Shown: positions 17,855-26,860 of the stretch, in pieces
Layout: each line of letters begins with the position of its first letter
Position numbering within the stretch: the first letter of the stretch is position 1
Assembly: GCA_020199775.1 (NCBI GenBank)
Contig: JAIVJZ010000040.1
Location: forward strand, 620,001-684,000
Reading direction: 5' to 3'
Length of the DNA stretch: 64,000 bases
Origin: Acidobacteriota bacterium
Lineage (GTDB): Bacteria; Acidobacteriota; Blastocatellia; Pyrinomonadales; Pyrinomonadaceae
Made by a program: the position numbers and the translations under genes
The notes under the pieces: generated by a model
The model's input: the letters and a program-made list of their open reading frames with translations, nothing else
Database searches by the model: none
What the model was told of the DNA's origin: nothing

Positions 17855-20800
17855 ATGAGCGAGCAGGAAGACAGAGAGACGCGCGGCGCGGAAGCGAGCG
17901 AGTCGGAGGCGGACGAATCGCAGCCGCTCGCCGAAGCTCTGCGCCAACAACTCAGCGAGGTGCGCAGCGCGAGCGAGCGGCGGACGATTGCGGGACTCGT
18001 GCGCGAGATCGGCAAACTGCCCGCCGACCGCGCGCGCGCCGCGCTCGAAGTGAGCGCGGGACTGGCGAGTCTGAGCCTGCGCGTCGGGCTGGAATTTTTG
18101 CGCGCGGCCGTCGGGGCGGCGCAGGTGTTAGAAGCGGCGGAGTTGCGCGAGTGGGGCGAGATGGGGCGGCGGCTCGCGATGGCCGACGTGGAGACGGGCG
18201 CGAACTTCTTCAAGGCGGGCGTCGCCGAACTGCTCGAAGTGCCCGCGAACGCGCGTCCCCTGCTGTTTCAAGTTTGCGCGCGCCAGTTGCCGCTCTCAAC
18301 CTCCGTCGCGACCGAGACTTTCAGGCGCGCGCCGGAACTGGCGCGCCTCGCCAAAGACCCTGAATTGCTGGCCGCGACCTTTGAAGTCGCGCTTGAGATC
18401 GCGCGCCGCTCCGCACGCCACAGCCACAGCGCGGACTTTCTCGCCGCCTCGCCCGCCGCCTTCGCGCATCTCGAAAAGTACCGTGCGGCACGGGAGAGCG
18501 GAGAAGAGGGCGCGGGGCAAAATGAAGTGGCGCGCGCCGCGCTGCATCTCGCGGGGGCGTTCGCGCAGCGCGCGGGCGGCGTCGCCGCCGACGTGTGGAC
18601 GAATCTTCCCGCCGCCACCGCCGCCTTGAACGCCGAACAGTCCCGCACGCTCTTTCGTCACACGGAGCAGTTTCTCGAACGCGGCGGCGTGGCCGCTCTA
18701 CACGTCCTCGTCGCGGGCGGCGAGGCGCTCAGACTCGCGCCGCAGGTCTTCACGGATTGGACGGCGTTGCTGCACGCGGTCGCCGCGCAGGGCAACGCCC
18801 CGCTCGTCTCGCTCGCGCGCCACAGTCCGTCTTTCTTCCGCGCCCTCCACTCGCAGGGCGGGCGAGCGGATCACGCGGGCGAACTGGCGCGGCGCGTCAT
18901 CGTGGCGACGCGCGCCGTGGCCGGGGTGGATGCGGAGGCGGCGATCTCGTGTTTTCGTTCCGCGCCCGCCGCGCTGCGCGCGACCTCCATCGAACAATTC
19001 GAGTTGTGGGCGCAGGGCGGCCTCGCGCTCAAACGCAACGACGCGCGCGCGCGCCGCAGTTACTACGCGCTCGAAACCCGGCAGAGCAACGACGCGCTCG
19101 CTGCGGGCGGCGCGGGGCTCTCGCTCGATTCGGTCGCGCCGACGCTTCGCCTCTACGTCGAAGGTTTAACGGGGCGCGCCGTGGATGTCGCCTCGCTCGC
19201 CGCCATGCCCGAAGAGGCGCGCATCGGAGACGGGCGGACGATCCACCTGCCCGCGTCGGTCGCGGAGTTTGCAGACGACGAGCGCAACTTCCGTCTCTAC
19301 AAAGTGCTCGCCGCGCACGCCGCCGGGCAGATCGAATTCGGCACGCACGCGCGAGCCGGAAACGATGAAGAGACCGGCGCACCCTTCTTGCGCGCCGCCT
19401 ACGCCTCAATCGCCGAACTCTACGCCGGAGAGAACGCCGACGCGCGCGACGCCTTCGCGCTCGACGGCTACATCAACGACCCGGCAAAGAGCGAACCGGC
19501 CCTCGCGCCCGGAGAGGAGGCGCGACGCGCGCGCGTCAAACGCCGCAGGATGCCGAAAGATGCCGACTACCGCGCCGTGCTCGTCCTCTTCCCGCTCCCC
19601 GTGCTCGCCGCGCGCATCTTCAGCACGCTGGAGAACGGCCGCATTGATCGTCGCCTGCGTCAGGCCTATCGCGGTCTCGCGCGCGATCTCGACCTCGTGC
19701 GCGCGCACCTGCGCGCGAGCCGCCCTTCGATCGCCGCCGTGCCCCTCACGCTCGTGCCCTTCGAGTTGCTTTTCCAGATCACACTGTGCGGCGGCGCGCT
19801 CGACGATGCGCGCGCCTTCTACGGCCAGATCGTCTCGGAACTGGAATCAATCGTCGCCGATTACCTGAGCGGCGCGTCGGCCTCGGTCGCGGACACCCTG
19901 ATGGCGACGAGCCGCGTCTACACGCTCTTTCAATCCGTCACGCCGCAAGAGACCGAACAGCAGGAACAGCAGGCGGAGGCAAGCGACGACGGCGGGAGCG
20001 GCGCGGAATCGAAGCTCGACAACTCGAACCGGCGCGATCCGAACGACCCCGACGCCCGGCCGCCGGAAAACGGCGCGCCGCCGAACGACGCGCGCGAGCT
20101 TTTCAACGCGTGGGCGAAGTCGAACTCTTCGGAGCAGGACGCGGCGGATCAACAACTCTACGGCGCGGAGCGTTGGACGCAGACGCAGTCGCCGGAGCAG
20201 GAGTTGGAAGCGGGCGAAGTGGCCTACAGTTACGACGAGTGGGATCGCGAACTCGCGGACACGCGCGTCAACTGGTGTCGCGTCGTCGAGAAGCGCGTCC
20301 GGCGCGGCGACCGCTCGTTCGTCGAATTGACGCGCTCGCGTTATCGCGGCGTCATCTCGTCGATCAAACATCAATTCCAGTTGATGCGGCCGGAGAACTT
20401 GCTCCGCGTCCGCAACGAACTCGACGGCGACGACTACGATCTGGACGCCGTCATCAACTACGTCGCCGACCGCCGCGCCGACGGCCGCCAGTCCGAGCGG
20501 CTCTACACGAAACGCCTGCGCCGCGAGCGCGACGTGGCCGTGTCGTTCCTGCTCGACCAGTCTTCATCGACGGCGCGCACCATCGGCCGCCACCCTTTGC
20601 AGCCTTACACGCACCCCGGCCGCCGCATCATCGAGATCGAAAAGGAAGGACTCGTCCTGATGAGCGAAGCCCTCGAAGCCGTGGGCGACGCCTACGCCAT
20701 CTACGGCTTCACGTCCGAGGGGCGGCGCAACGTGAAGTTTTACGTCGTCAAAGATTTCGACGAACGCCACTCGGAAGAGATCGAGCGGCGCATCGGCGGC

Positions 20801-21136
20801 ATCAACTACCAGCACAACACGCGGCTCGGCGCGGCCGTGCGCCACGCCGCCGCGCGCCTGCGCGCGCAGGAAGCGCGCACGCGTCTCCTCATCGTGCTCT
20901 CCGACGGGCGGCCTTACGATCACGACTACGGCGATGCCCGCTACGCGCGCGAAGACACGCGCGAGGCTCTACGTCAGGCGCGCATCGCGGGCATCACGCC
21001 TTTCTGCATCACCATCGACCGCGACTCGGAGGCGGAACTGCGCGACCTCTACGGCGAAGTCGGCTACACGATCATCGACGACGTGCTGAGTTTGCCGGAA
21101 CGTATGCCCGCGATTTACCGGAGATTGACGACGTGA
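17855..21136 (+). CDS. NorD/CbbO-like VWA-domain protein
   Basis: A 1093-residue cytoplasmic protein. The first 850 residues are Ala/Arg/Glu-rich alpha-helical repeats, with a low-complexity Gln/Glu/Asn/Pro linker around 700-760. The C-terminal 190 residues form a von Willebrand A domain with the metal-site motif LLDQSSST (DxSxS) near 900, [10 protein letters not shown] near 990 and [15 protein letters not shown] near 1010. This matches the VWA half of CbbQ/CbbO and NorQ/NorD chaperone pairs, in which the ATPase and VWA protein together activate a metalloenzyme. The N-terminal extension is long for the family. It is the last gene of a three-gene plus-strand unit. Confidence 0.87.
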   Translation: MSEQEDRETRGAEASESEADESQPLAEALRQQLSEVRSASERRTIAGLVREIGKLPADRARAALEVSAGLASLSLRVGLEFLRAAVGAAQVLEAAELREWGEMGRRLAMADVETGANFFKAGVAELLEVPANARPLLFQVCARQLPLSTSVATETFRRAPELARLAKDPELLAATFEVALEIARRSARHSHSADFLAASPAAFAHLEKYRAARESGEEGAGQNEVARAALHLAGAFAQRAGGVAADVWTNLPAATAALNAEQSRTLFRHTEQFLERGGVAALHVLVAGGEALRLAPQVFTDWTALLHAVAAQGNAPLVSLARHSPSFFRALHSQGGRADHAGELARRVIVATRAVAGVDAEAAISCFRSAPAALRATSIEQFELWAQGGLALKRNDARARRSYYALETRQSNDALAAGGAGLSLDSVAPTLRLYVEGLTGRAVDVASLAAMPEEARIGDGRTIHLPASVAEFADDERNFRLYKVLAAHAAGQIEFGTHARAGNDEETGAPFLRAAYASIAELYAGENADARDAFALDGYINDPAKSEPALAPGEEARRARVKRRRMPKDADYRAVLVLFPLPVLAARIFSTLENGRIDRRLRQAYRGLARDLDLVRAHLRASRPSIAAVPLTLVPFELLFQITLCGGALDDARAFYGQIVSELESIVADYLSGASASVADTLMATSRVYTLFQSVTPQETEQQEQQAEASDDGGSGAESKLDNSNRRDPNDPDARPPENGAPPNDARELFNAWAKSNSSEQDAADQQLYGAERWTQTQSPEQELEAGEVAYSYDEWDRELADTRVNWCRVVEKRVRRGDRSFVELTRSRYRGVISSIKHQFQLMRPENLLRVRNELDGDDYDLDAVINYVADRRADGRQSERLYTKRLRRERDVAVSFLLDQSSSTARTIGRHPLQPYTHPGRRIIEIEKEGLVLMSEALEAVGDAYAIYGFTSEGRRNVKFYVVKDFDERHSEEIERRIGGINYQHNTRLGAAVRHAAARLRAQEARTRLLIVLSDGRPYDHDYGDARYAREDTREALRQARIAGITPFCITIDRDSEAELRDLYGEVGYTIIDDVLSLPERMPAIYRRLTT

Positions 21137-21389
21137 GCAGTGATTCGCGGTCATTCCCCACGCCTGTCCGTGCGTTCCCGTACAGAAGAAAACTCTCTCT
21201 CGTCATAATTTCGCCAAACAGCTTGTGTAAAGGTTTAGTAAAGGATGGTGCGCAAGAATGTTGGTCAACCGCCATTCTTGTCATTGTAACTTGAAACCGC
21301 CCGCGCGAGTTCGTCCGGGAATGCCGGATGGGCGAAAGCGTGCGCGGTTAGATTTAACTTTGCTTTCAGTGAACACAGGAGGAACTTCA

Positions 21390-21764
21390 ATGCGACGAAC
21401 TCTAGCTCTCGTGAGCTTACTTGCTCTGGCGACTTTCGGCGCGGCCTGCGCCGCCACCGACAACGCGAACATGGGCAACGCCAATAACATGAATGCCGGC
21501 AACATGAATGCCGGCAACATGAACGCAGGCGGGACGGGCGCGCCCACCGGCACGGCCGGCAACATGAACTCCGGCAATATGAATTCGGGGAACATGAACG
21601 GCGGTAACATGAACGGCGGTAACATGAACGGCGGTAACATGAACGGCGGCAACATGAACCGTGGCAACGGCAACATGAGCGGCGGCAATATGAACGGCGG
21701 CAACGGCAACATGCGCAGCGGCAACACCAACACCGGCACGGGCGCGAACAGAAACACTCCTTAA
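21390..21764 (+). CDS. Secreted Asn/Met/Gly repeat protein
   Basis: A 124-residue protein starting at ATG 21390, eight bases after AGGAGG. Residues 1-22 are a signal peptide (ATFGAACA); a Cys lies at the cleavage region but the residues before it fit a lipobox poorly. Residues 25-120 are almost wholly (G)GNMN(A/G/S) repeats, coded by a 15-bp unit around GGCGGTAACATGAAC that occurs about 15 times with variation. I know no function for such Asn/Met/Gly repeats; Met-rich proteins can bind copper, but that is speculation. A longer frame starting at 21258 lacks a ribosome binding site. An intrinsic terminator follows. Confidence 0.75.
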   Translation: MRRTLALVSLLALATFGAACAATDNANMGNANNMNAGNMNAGNMNAGGTGAPTGTAGNMNSGNMNSGNMNGGNMNGGNMNGGNMNGGNMNRGNGNMSGGNMNGGNGNMRSGNTNTGTGANRNTP

Positions 21765-21803
21765 GTCTTACATCGAAACTGAGGGAGTGCGGATACAAGC
21801 AAA

Positions 21804-21843
21804 GGGGCGCGGTCGAGTTTGACCACGCCCCTCTGAATTTTTA
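21804..21843 (+). terminator. Intrinsic terminator
   Basis: Stem GGGGCGCGGTC / GACCACGCCCC with one mismatch and a 6-nt loop, followed by TCTGAATTTTT. It closes the Asn/Met/Gly repeat gene. Confidence 0.75.
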
Positions 21844-21924
21844 TGCGGCGGGCAGTGGACGTATGAATCGCAGAAATCGGCCTTGCCTGTTTTGGCATCG
21901 TGCGGGCTGTTGTAAACTCAAGGC

Positions 21925-23040
21925 ATGACGGACAGGGAAGAACAATTCACCATCGGGGTCGAGGAAGAGTATCAGATTGTTGATCGCGAGACGCGCGAGT
22001 TGCGCCCGCGCGCGTTGCGCATCCTGCCGGACGCGCGCGAGGCCGTCGGCGAAAGCGTCACGCCGGAACTCTACCTCTCGCAGATCGAGATCGGCACGAA
22101 CGTCTGCGCGACGCTCGCCGAAGCCCGCGACGAACTCACACACCTGCGGCGCGAAATCATCACGGCGGCCGAACGCGACGGCCACCTAATCGCCGCCGCG
22201 GGCACACACCCCTTTTCGCACTGGGAAGACCAGACGCTCACGCCGAAACGTCGCTATCGCGGCATCTCCGAAGAGTATGAACAACTGGCGCGCGAGCAGT
22301 TGATCTTCGGCTGTCACGTCCACGTCGGCATCAACGACCGCGAGGCCGCCATCCACGTCATGAACCGCGCGCGCCTGTGCCTCGCGCCGCTTCTCGCGCT
22401 GGCCGCAAACTCGCCCTACTGGCTCGGCTGGGACACGGGCTATACCAGTTTTCGCACCGAAATCTGGCGTCGCTGGCCGATGTCCGGCACGCCTCAGGTC
22501 TTCCACTCGCGCGCCGAATACGACCGGCTCGTCGAAACTCTCGTGGCGACGGGCAGCGTCACCGACGGCACGAAAATCTACTGGGACGTGCGCCCCTCCG
22601 CGCGCTTCGAGACGCTCGAATACCGCATCACAGACGTGTGCCTGACGATAGACGAAGCCGTCATGATCGCGGGACTGGTGCGCGCGCTGACGCGCACCGC
22701 CTACGATCACTACCGGCGCGGCGAACCGCTCACGCAGGTGCGCCCCGAAGTGCTACGCGCCGCCAAGTGGCGCGCCGCCCGCTACGGCCTCGACGCCGAA
22801 CTCATAGACGTGACGGAGGGCTGCGCCCGCCCCGCCGCCGAAGTTGTCGAGAAACTGCTCACGCACCTGCGCCCCGCGCTCGAAGCGGACGGCAACTGGG
22901 AAGAAGTGGCCGCCCTCACGCGCTACACGCTGGCGCGCGGCAACGGCGCGTCGCGCCAGCGTCAGGTCTACGCCCGCACGAACAATTTCGAGTCCGTCGT
23001 CGATCTCATCGTCAGCGAGACGGCCAAAGGCACGACGTGA
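21925..23040 (+). CDS. YbdK-type carboxylate-amine ligase (glutamate-cysteine ligase 2 family)
   Basis: A 371-residue member of the GCS2 family. The N terminus FTIGVEEEYQIVD carries the family's ExE metal/ATP ligands. GTHPFSHWEDQ near 93, FGCHVHVGIND near 130 and a WDVRPSARFETLEYRITDVC block near 220-240 follow. The family joins glutamate to an amine (weak gamma-glutamylcysteine synthetase activity is known), but the true substrate of many members is unknown. Length equals the family norm. The gene stands alone between two unrelated secreted proteins; the ribosome binding site is weak. Confidence 0.9.
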   Translation: MTDREEQFTIGVEEEYQIVDRETRELRPRALRILPDAREAVGESVTPELYLSQIEIGTNVCATLAEARDELTHLRREIITAAERDGHLIAAAGTHPFSHWEDQTLTPKRRYRGISEEYEQLAREQLIFGCHVHVGINDREAAIHVMNRARLCLAPLLALAANSPYWLGWDTGYTSFRTEIWRRWPMSGTPQVFHSRAEYDRLVETLVATGSVTDGTKIYWDVRPSARFETLEYRITDVCLTIDEAVMIAGLVRALTRTAYDHYRRGEPLTQVRPEVLRAAKWRAARYGLDAELIDVTEGCARPAAEVVEKLLTHLRPALEADGNWEEVAALTRYTLARGNGASRQRQVYARTNNFESVVDLIVSETAKGTT

Positions 23041-23180
23041 AAGTTACTCTTCGCAAGTCATTCCGGCGGCGGTCGATTCCAAGCCGCGGTCTCGCTGCCG
23101 GACACTCTCCCGAATCCGCTTTGAAGCATGCTAAACTTGCGCTCTGCCTCCCGGTCGTAAAACAGTAGAGAGGATGTGTT

Positions 23181-24065
23181 ATGAAGCTGTTTAAAATCTG
23201 CGCGCGAACGTCGTGGCTGGTTCTCGCCGTCGCCTGCCTGTCGGGCGCGGCGCGGGCGCAAGGCGTGGGCGGCGTTTTCCCCAACCGCCCGGGGGACTTG
23301 GAGGCGATGCGGGCGGAGCGCGAGGGAGAGATCATGCGCAGGCAGATGGCGCGTGAGAACGAGCGATTCAAGCGCGAGAGCGAACTGAGCAGAAATCGCC
23401 GGACGACTTCACCCACGCCCGCCGCGCCGCCCGCCAGAAAGATGACGGCCGAGCACAAGCTGCGGCTCTACCCTTCCGCCGCCGAACGCGCCTTGTTCGC
23501 CGCGCTGCTGCGCGAGGACGGCACGGGACTGATGCGCCTGCTGCCCTACACGGGCTGCGTCGTAGACCCGCGAATCGTGAACGTTAACGGCTCGTGTCTG
23601 GATCAAGTGCCGCCGGTCTCGGGCGGCGGTTCGTTCTACTCGTTCAGAGCCAAGAAGCATCAACGCGCCTTCGCCTCCGACATCGCGCTGCGTGACGGCC
23701 TGTTCAACGCGGGCTTCATGAATCACACGCTCGGACTGCTCACGACCTTAGGCGACGTGCCGCTCGATGCCGTCACGCTCCACAGCAACGCGGTGCGGCC
23801 GTTCCTCAAATTCGTCCCCGCGAAGACGTTGGCCGAGACGGAGCGAGAGTTCAAGCGCAGCCGCGCGTGGCTCGAAGTGCGGGATCATACTTACGGCGCG
23901 ACCGCGCCCGCGCGCGTGAACACGACGTACGTGCTCCGCTCCATCGCTTTCGAGCCGAACCGGAGCAAGCCCTCCGACGTGCTCGTCGCCTTCCGCATCA
24001 CGCGCAAGGACGCGGACGGCGCGGTGACGGTCGTGTGGAAGCACCTCCAAAAGCCGAAGGGCTAA
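23181..24065 (+). CDS. Secreted protein of unknown function
   Basis: A 294-residue protein with a clear signal peptide (residues 1-26, ending ARAQ). Residues 35-80 are charged and Arg/Glu-rich, likely a short coiled coil (REGEIMRRQMARENERFKRESE). The remainder is a mixed alpha/beta domain with two cysteines (TGCVVDPR and GSCLDQV) that could form a disulfide. I recognise no family. GAGAGGA seven bases before the ATG supports the start. A 14-bp stem hairpin follows the stop. Confidence 0.75.
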   Translation: MKLFKICARTSWLVLAVACLSGAARAQGVGGVFPNRPGDLEAMRAEREGEIMRRQMARENERFKRESELSRNRRTTSPTPAAPPARKMTAEHKLRLYPSAAERALFAALLREDGTGLMRLLPYTGCVVDPRIVNVNGSCLDQVPPVSGGGSFYSFRAKKHQRAFASDIALRDGLFNAGFMNHTLGLLTTLGDVPLDAVTLHSNAVRPFLKFVPAKTLAETEREFKRSRAWLEVRDHTYGATAPARVNTTYVLRSIAFEPNRSKPSDVLVAFRITRKDADGAVTVVWKHLQKPKG

Positions 24066-24118
24066 ACTTCGCAATAGACGTGACGCACAGGCTCATGTGC
24101 GTGCGACCGGTCTCGACG

Positions 24119-24162
24119 CGTTCTGTGTCGTCCCTACCTGCGGGTTGAGACGACACAGAACG
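24119..24162. terminator. Hairpin terminator
   Basis: Perfect 14-bp stem CGTTCTGTGTCGTC / GACGACACAGAACG with a 16-nt loop, after the secreted-protein gene and before the tRNA locus. No T-tract follows. Confidence 0.55.
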
Positions 24163-24188
24163 GTGCGTTATAGTGTGAAGGAAAATTT

Positions 24189-24242
24189 GGAGGCTTAGGC
24201 TAATTGGTAAGTCAGCAGTCTTGAGCGCTGTCGGCCTTGTCG
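24189..24242 (+). pseudogene. Decayed tRNA-Ser, 5' portion
   Basis: The first 54 nt of a class II tRNA. The acceptor strand is GGAGGCT, then a D-arm TAGGCTAATTGGTAAGTC, an anticodon arm with loop CTTGAGC (anticodon UGA), and the left half of a variable arm. The matching 3' part, including acceptor strand AGCCTCC, lies 474 bp downstream at 24717-24747. The anticodon stem GCAGT/GCTGT depends on G-U pairs and position 37 is G, both unlike the intact neighbour, so the gene looks dead even if spliced. Confidence 0.75.
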
Positions 24243-24255
24243 TTACTTACTTTCT

Positions 24256-24620
24256 ATGAGAGTTACTCAAAGAAAAGGTGACATAGCAACGACTCAAGCC
24301 AGCGCAACCTTTACTCGTTTGGGTTACGACGTGTCCGTTCCGATAACAGAATCTGCTAAATATGATTTAATTATCGACACGCCCGATGGGCTTGAGACGA
24401 ATACAAGTCAAATATAGCAGCGGACGGAAGGTCGGTTTGAGAAACATTCACTCAAACGCCAGCGGGTACGTGGTAAAAAAGTGTGAACCGGAGGCTTACG
24501 ACTGGCTGTAGCTACTTTGCTGGGGAAACCGGATATGAGGAATATTTGATACCTGAATGTTTGGCGGGTCGAAACTCGGTAAGTCTTGCCACGCGTTTCA
24601 GGATTTTAGTGGAAGGGTAG
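24256..24620 (+). pseudogene. Broken PD-(D/E)XK homing endonuclease (I-Ssp6803I-like)
   Basis: Three reading frames joined in order give one protein. Frame 1 from ATG 24256 reads KGDIATTQ, then LGYDVSVPITESAKYDLIID. Near 24395 the frame shifts and continues RIQVKYSSGRKVGLRN up to YDWL. Near 24505 it shifts again and continues EEYLIPECLAGRNSVSLATRF, with a stop at 24618. The KGDIA / YDLIID / QVKY spacing is the PD-(D/E)XK core of the group I intron-associated endonuclease family (PF11645-like; the type member resides in a tRNA intron of Synechocystis). Two frameshifts make it a pseudogene. No group I intron core is visible around it. The last ten bases overlap the intact tRNA-Ser. Confidence 0.8.
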
Positions 24621-24696
24621 CCTAATTGGTAAGGCAGTAGTCTTGAAAACTACCGCACGAAAGTGCTTGCAGGTTCGAGTCCTGTCCCTTCCGCCA
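24611..24696 (+). tRNA. tRNA-Ser (anticodon UGA)
   Basis: An 86-nt class II tRNA with encoded CCA. Acceptor stem GGAAGGG/CCCTTCC is perfect, D-stem GCC/GGC, anticodon stem GTAGT/ACTAC with loop CTTGAAA (anticodon TGA, reads UCA), variable arm GCAC/GTGC with GAAA loop, T-arm GCAGG TTCGAGT CCTGT, discriminator G. It sits inside the interval that separates the two pieces of the decayed tRNA-Ser. Confidence 0.96.
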
Positions 24697-24716
24697 TTTG
24701 AATTTAAAATTCAGCA

Positions 24717-24747
24717 TCGCTTGGGGGTTCGAGTCCCTCAGCCTCCG
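24717..24747 (+). pseudogene. Decayed tRNA-Ser, 3' portion
   Basis: TCGCTT completes the variable arm, GGGGG TTCGAGT CCCTC is a full T-arm, and AGCCTCC is the exact complement of the acceptor strand GGAGGCT found at 24189-24195. Joined at the shared TCG the two pieces give a tRNA of about 82 nt with a paired variable arm. No CCA is encoded after the discriminator G. Confidence 0.75.
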
Positions 24748-24878
24748 TTCCGAGTTTCGAGTTTCACGTTCGAGCCGCCCCCGCTTGCCAGAGAGCATGG
24801 GCGGCTTTTCGTTTGAAGGTTGACCGAAGCGGCGGGGCGCAAGTCGGCCGCCGCCGCGTGACAAGCGGGGAGGGTGAG

Positions 24879-26015
24879 ATGATGTTGGCGTTAATCTACG
24901 AGGCGATGGCGGGGCGTGCGGCGCAGGCGGCGACGGCGGGGCAGACGCTTTTGTTCAATCTCTGGCTGTGGCAGGCGCAAGCGCCGACGCCCGACCCGCA
25001 GACCGTGGTGCAGACCACGACCACTACGACGACGGCCGCGCCGCCGCCGGAGGGCAGCGTCAACTGGATGATCCGTTTCTGGAACAACTACCTGAACCAG
25101 AAACTCGAGATCGGCGACACGCTCAAAATCTCCGTCGCGTCGCTCATCATGGGGGTGCTCATCCTGTTCGCCTCGTGGGTCGTCTCGCGCATGCTCCGCA
25201 GGCTGTTCGAGAGTCGGCTGGCGGCGCGCACGCACCTCGATCCCGGCTTACAGTTCACGCTGCTCAGGCTCACGCACTACGTCATCATCACGCTCGGCAT
25301 CATCCTCGCCGCAAGCGTCGGGTTGAACGCGAACTTCACCTCGGTGGCCGTCATCTTCACCGCGCTCTCGGTCGGCATCGGCTTCGGCTTGCAGTTCATC
25401 GCGGGCGACATCGCCTCCGGCTTCATCCTGCTCTTCGAGCGTCCGGCGCGCATCGGCGACTGGGTTACGATCACCGGGCCGGACAGCAAGCTCACCGAAG
25501 GCCGCGTGCAGAACATCAACCTGCGCACGACCTCCGTGCTGACGAACGACCGCATCACCGTCATCGTCCCGAACTCGAAACTCGTCAACGACAACCTCGT
25601 CAACTGGTCTTACGCCGACCGCCGCTCGCGCATCAGCGTGCCCGTCGGCGTCTCTTACGACTCGGACGTTGACCTCGTCAGCGACACGCTGCTGCGCGCC
25701 GCCGAAGGCGTCACGCACGTCTTGCCCGACCCGAAGCCGGGCGTGCAGTTTTTGGGTTTCGGCGAATCGTCGCTCGACTTCCGCCTGCTCGTCTGGACTG
25801 ATCGGCCGCGCCGCCACCCGCAGATCAAAAGCGACATCAACTATCGCATCTGGCGTCTCTTCAAAGAGGCGGGCATCGAAATCCCCTTCCCGCAACGCGA
25901 CCTCAACCTGCGCGGCGCGGAGTTGCGCCTCGCCGCGCCCGGCGACCGGCATCTCACCATCACGGACATGGGCGAAGCGGACGAGGAACGCGAAGAGAAC
26001 CTGACGCGGAGATAA
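24879..26015 (+). CDS. MscS-family mechanosensitive channel
   Basis: A protein of 378 residues. ATG 24879 follows a GGGGAGGG ribosome binding site, which favours this start over an upstream ATG at 24813 that would overlap tRNA debris. Transmembrane spans lie at about 85-107, 130-150 and 153-175. The pore-lining third helix and beta domain follow the MscS pattern (IGFGLQFIAGDIASGF, then RPARIGDWV and IVPNSKLVNDNLVNWS). The cytoplasmic C-terminal domain ends with IEIPFPQRDLNLR. It releases solutes on hypo-osmotic shock at the inner membrane. A Thr-rich linker (QTTTTTTTAAPP) precedes the first helix. Confidence 0.93.
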   Translation: MMLALIYEAMAGRAAQAATAGQTLLFNLWLWQAQAPTPDPQTVVQTTTTTTTAAPPPEGSVNWMIRFWNNYLNQKLEIGDTLKISVASLIMGVLILFASWVVSRMLRRLFESRLAARTHLDPGLQFTLLRLTHYVIITLGIILAASVGLNANFTSVAVIFTALSVGIGFGLQFIAGDIASGFILLFERPARIGDWVTITGPDSKLTEGRVQNINLRTTSVLTNDRITVIVPNSKLVNDNLVNWSYADRRSRISVPVGVSYDSDVDLVSDTLLRAAEGVTHVLPDPKPGVQFLGFGESSLDFRLLVWTDRPRRHPQIKSDINYRIWRLFKEAGIEIPFPQRDLNLRGAELRLAAPGDRHLTITDMGEADEEREENLTRR

Positions 26016-26024
26016 AGAATCGAA

Positions 26025-26140
26025 CGGGCGAGGGGAAAGGGTAAAAGGAGATAGCGGCAAAGCTGTCATAGTCGCGCGTCAACTCCGACTCTACTCCTTA
26101 CCTTTACCCTTCCCCGTTACCCCCTTCCGCTTTACCCTTT
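26025..26140. repeat. Heptad-repeat hairpin D
   Basis: Left arm units CGGGCGA, GGGGAAA, GGGTAAA and an AGGAG end; the right arm repeats TTTACCCTTCCCC-like complements. The loop is about 50 nt. It lies after the mscS-type gene and before the fatty-acid regulator. Confidence 0.7.
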
Positions 26141-26173
26141 TTTATTACTTCTGCTAGTCTGTAGTCGTTCGTC

Positions 26174-26191
26174 TGAATGAGCGGTCACTCA
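26174..26191. promoter_or_regulatory. FadR-type operator upstream of the TetR regulator
   Basis: TGAATGA, four bases, TCACTCA: a near-perfect inverted repeat (one mismatch) that resembles the TGAATGA-N4-TCATTCA box of the Bacillus/Thermus FadR (YsiA) TetR family. It lies 43 bp upstream of the TetR gene start, so autoregulation of the regulator-ligase pair is likely. Confidence 0.65.
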
Positions 26192-26233
26192 TCAAAGCGT
26201 CCAATTTAGCGAAACGGAGTTGAATTCCCCCGA

Positions 26234-26860
26234 ATGCGTTCCGCACGTTCCGTGAATCCGTCGTCGCCTTCGCGCCCGGCCGTCCCCGATAAGCGCGAGG
26301 CCATCCTGCGCGCCGCGACGAAAGTCTTTGCCGAGAGCGGTTACTTCAACTCGAAGGTGGCCGACGTGGCGCGCGTGGCGGGCGTCGCCGACGGCACGGT
26401 CTATCTCTACTTCAAAAGCAAAGAGGAAATTCTGCGCTGCATCTTCGAGCGCGGCGTGAGCGATGCCATCGCGGCGGCGCGCGCCGAGACGGCCGCGCTC
26501 GACGACCCGCGCGAGAAGTTGCGGCGCATCGCCCGTCTCCACCTGGAGCGGCTCGGCGCGGATCGCGATCTGGCCGTCGTCTTTCAGGTCGAGCTGCGCG
26601 GCTCGACGAAGTTCATGGAAGAGTTTTCCGCCGCCGGGCTGGCCGAATATCTGCGCCTCATTCGCGAGACGCTGGAAGAGGGGCAGCGCGCCGGTCTCTT
26701 CCGCGCGGAATTGAACGCGAAGGTCGTCGCCAAAATTCTCTTCGGCGCGCTCGACGAGATGGCGACCAACTGGATTCTCTCGCCGCGCTCCTACAAACTC
26801 GCGCCGCTGGCCGATCAGGTGCTCGACATTTTTCTCAACGGAGTAAGCAGCAGCAAATGA
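26234..26860 (+). CDS. TetR-family regulator, FadR (YsiA) type
   Basis: A 208-residue TetR/AcrR protein. The helix-turn-helix spans about residues 22-68 (REAILRAATKVFAESGYFNSKVADVARVAGVADGTVYLYFKSKEEI). The C-terminal domain (DLAVVFQVELRGSTKFM, then AEYLRLIRETLEEGQRAGLF) matches the acyl-CoA-binding TetR_C_FadR group. In that group long-chain acyl-CoA releases the repressor from DNA. Its stop codon overlaps the ATG of the acyl-CoA ligase by four bases (ATGA), and a FadR-like operator precedes it, so it most likely controls fatty acid degradation. Confidence 0.9.
   Translation: MRSARSVNPSSPSRPAVPDKREAILRAATKVFAESGYFNSKVADVARVAGVADGTVYLYFKSKEEILRCIFERGVSDAIAAARAETAALDDPREKLRRIARLHLERLGADRDLAVVFQVELRGSTKFMEEFSAAGLAEYLRLIRETLEEGQRAGLFRAELNAKVVAKILFGALDEMATNWILSPRSYKLAPLADQVLDIFLNGVSSSK

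Noticed and set aside
21265..21798. Minus-strand Cys/Arg-rich repeat frames opposite the Asn/Met/Gly gene
   Set aside because: They are the antisense reading of a 15-bp repeat; the plus strand has the signal peptide and AGGAGG.
24243..24716. Group I intron in tRNA-Ser
   Set aside because: The insertion point is in the variable arm, the interval is nearly filled by the endonuclease frame and a tRNA, and no P/Q/R/S core was recognised.
24622..24864. Minus-strand frame with GQDSNLQ-type peptide
   Set aside because: It is the antisense of tRNA-Ser and of the tRNA remnant, a well-known source of spurious proteins.
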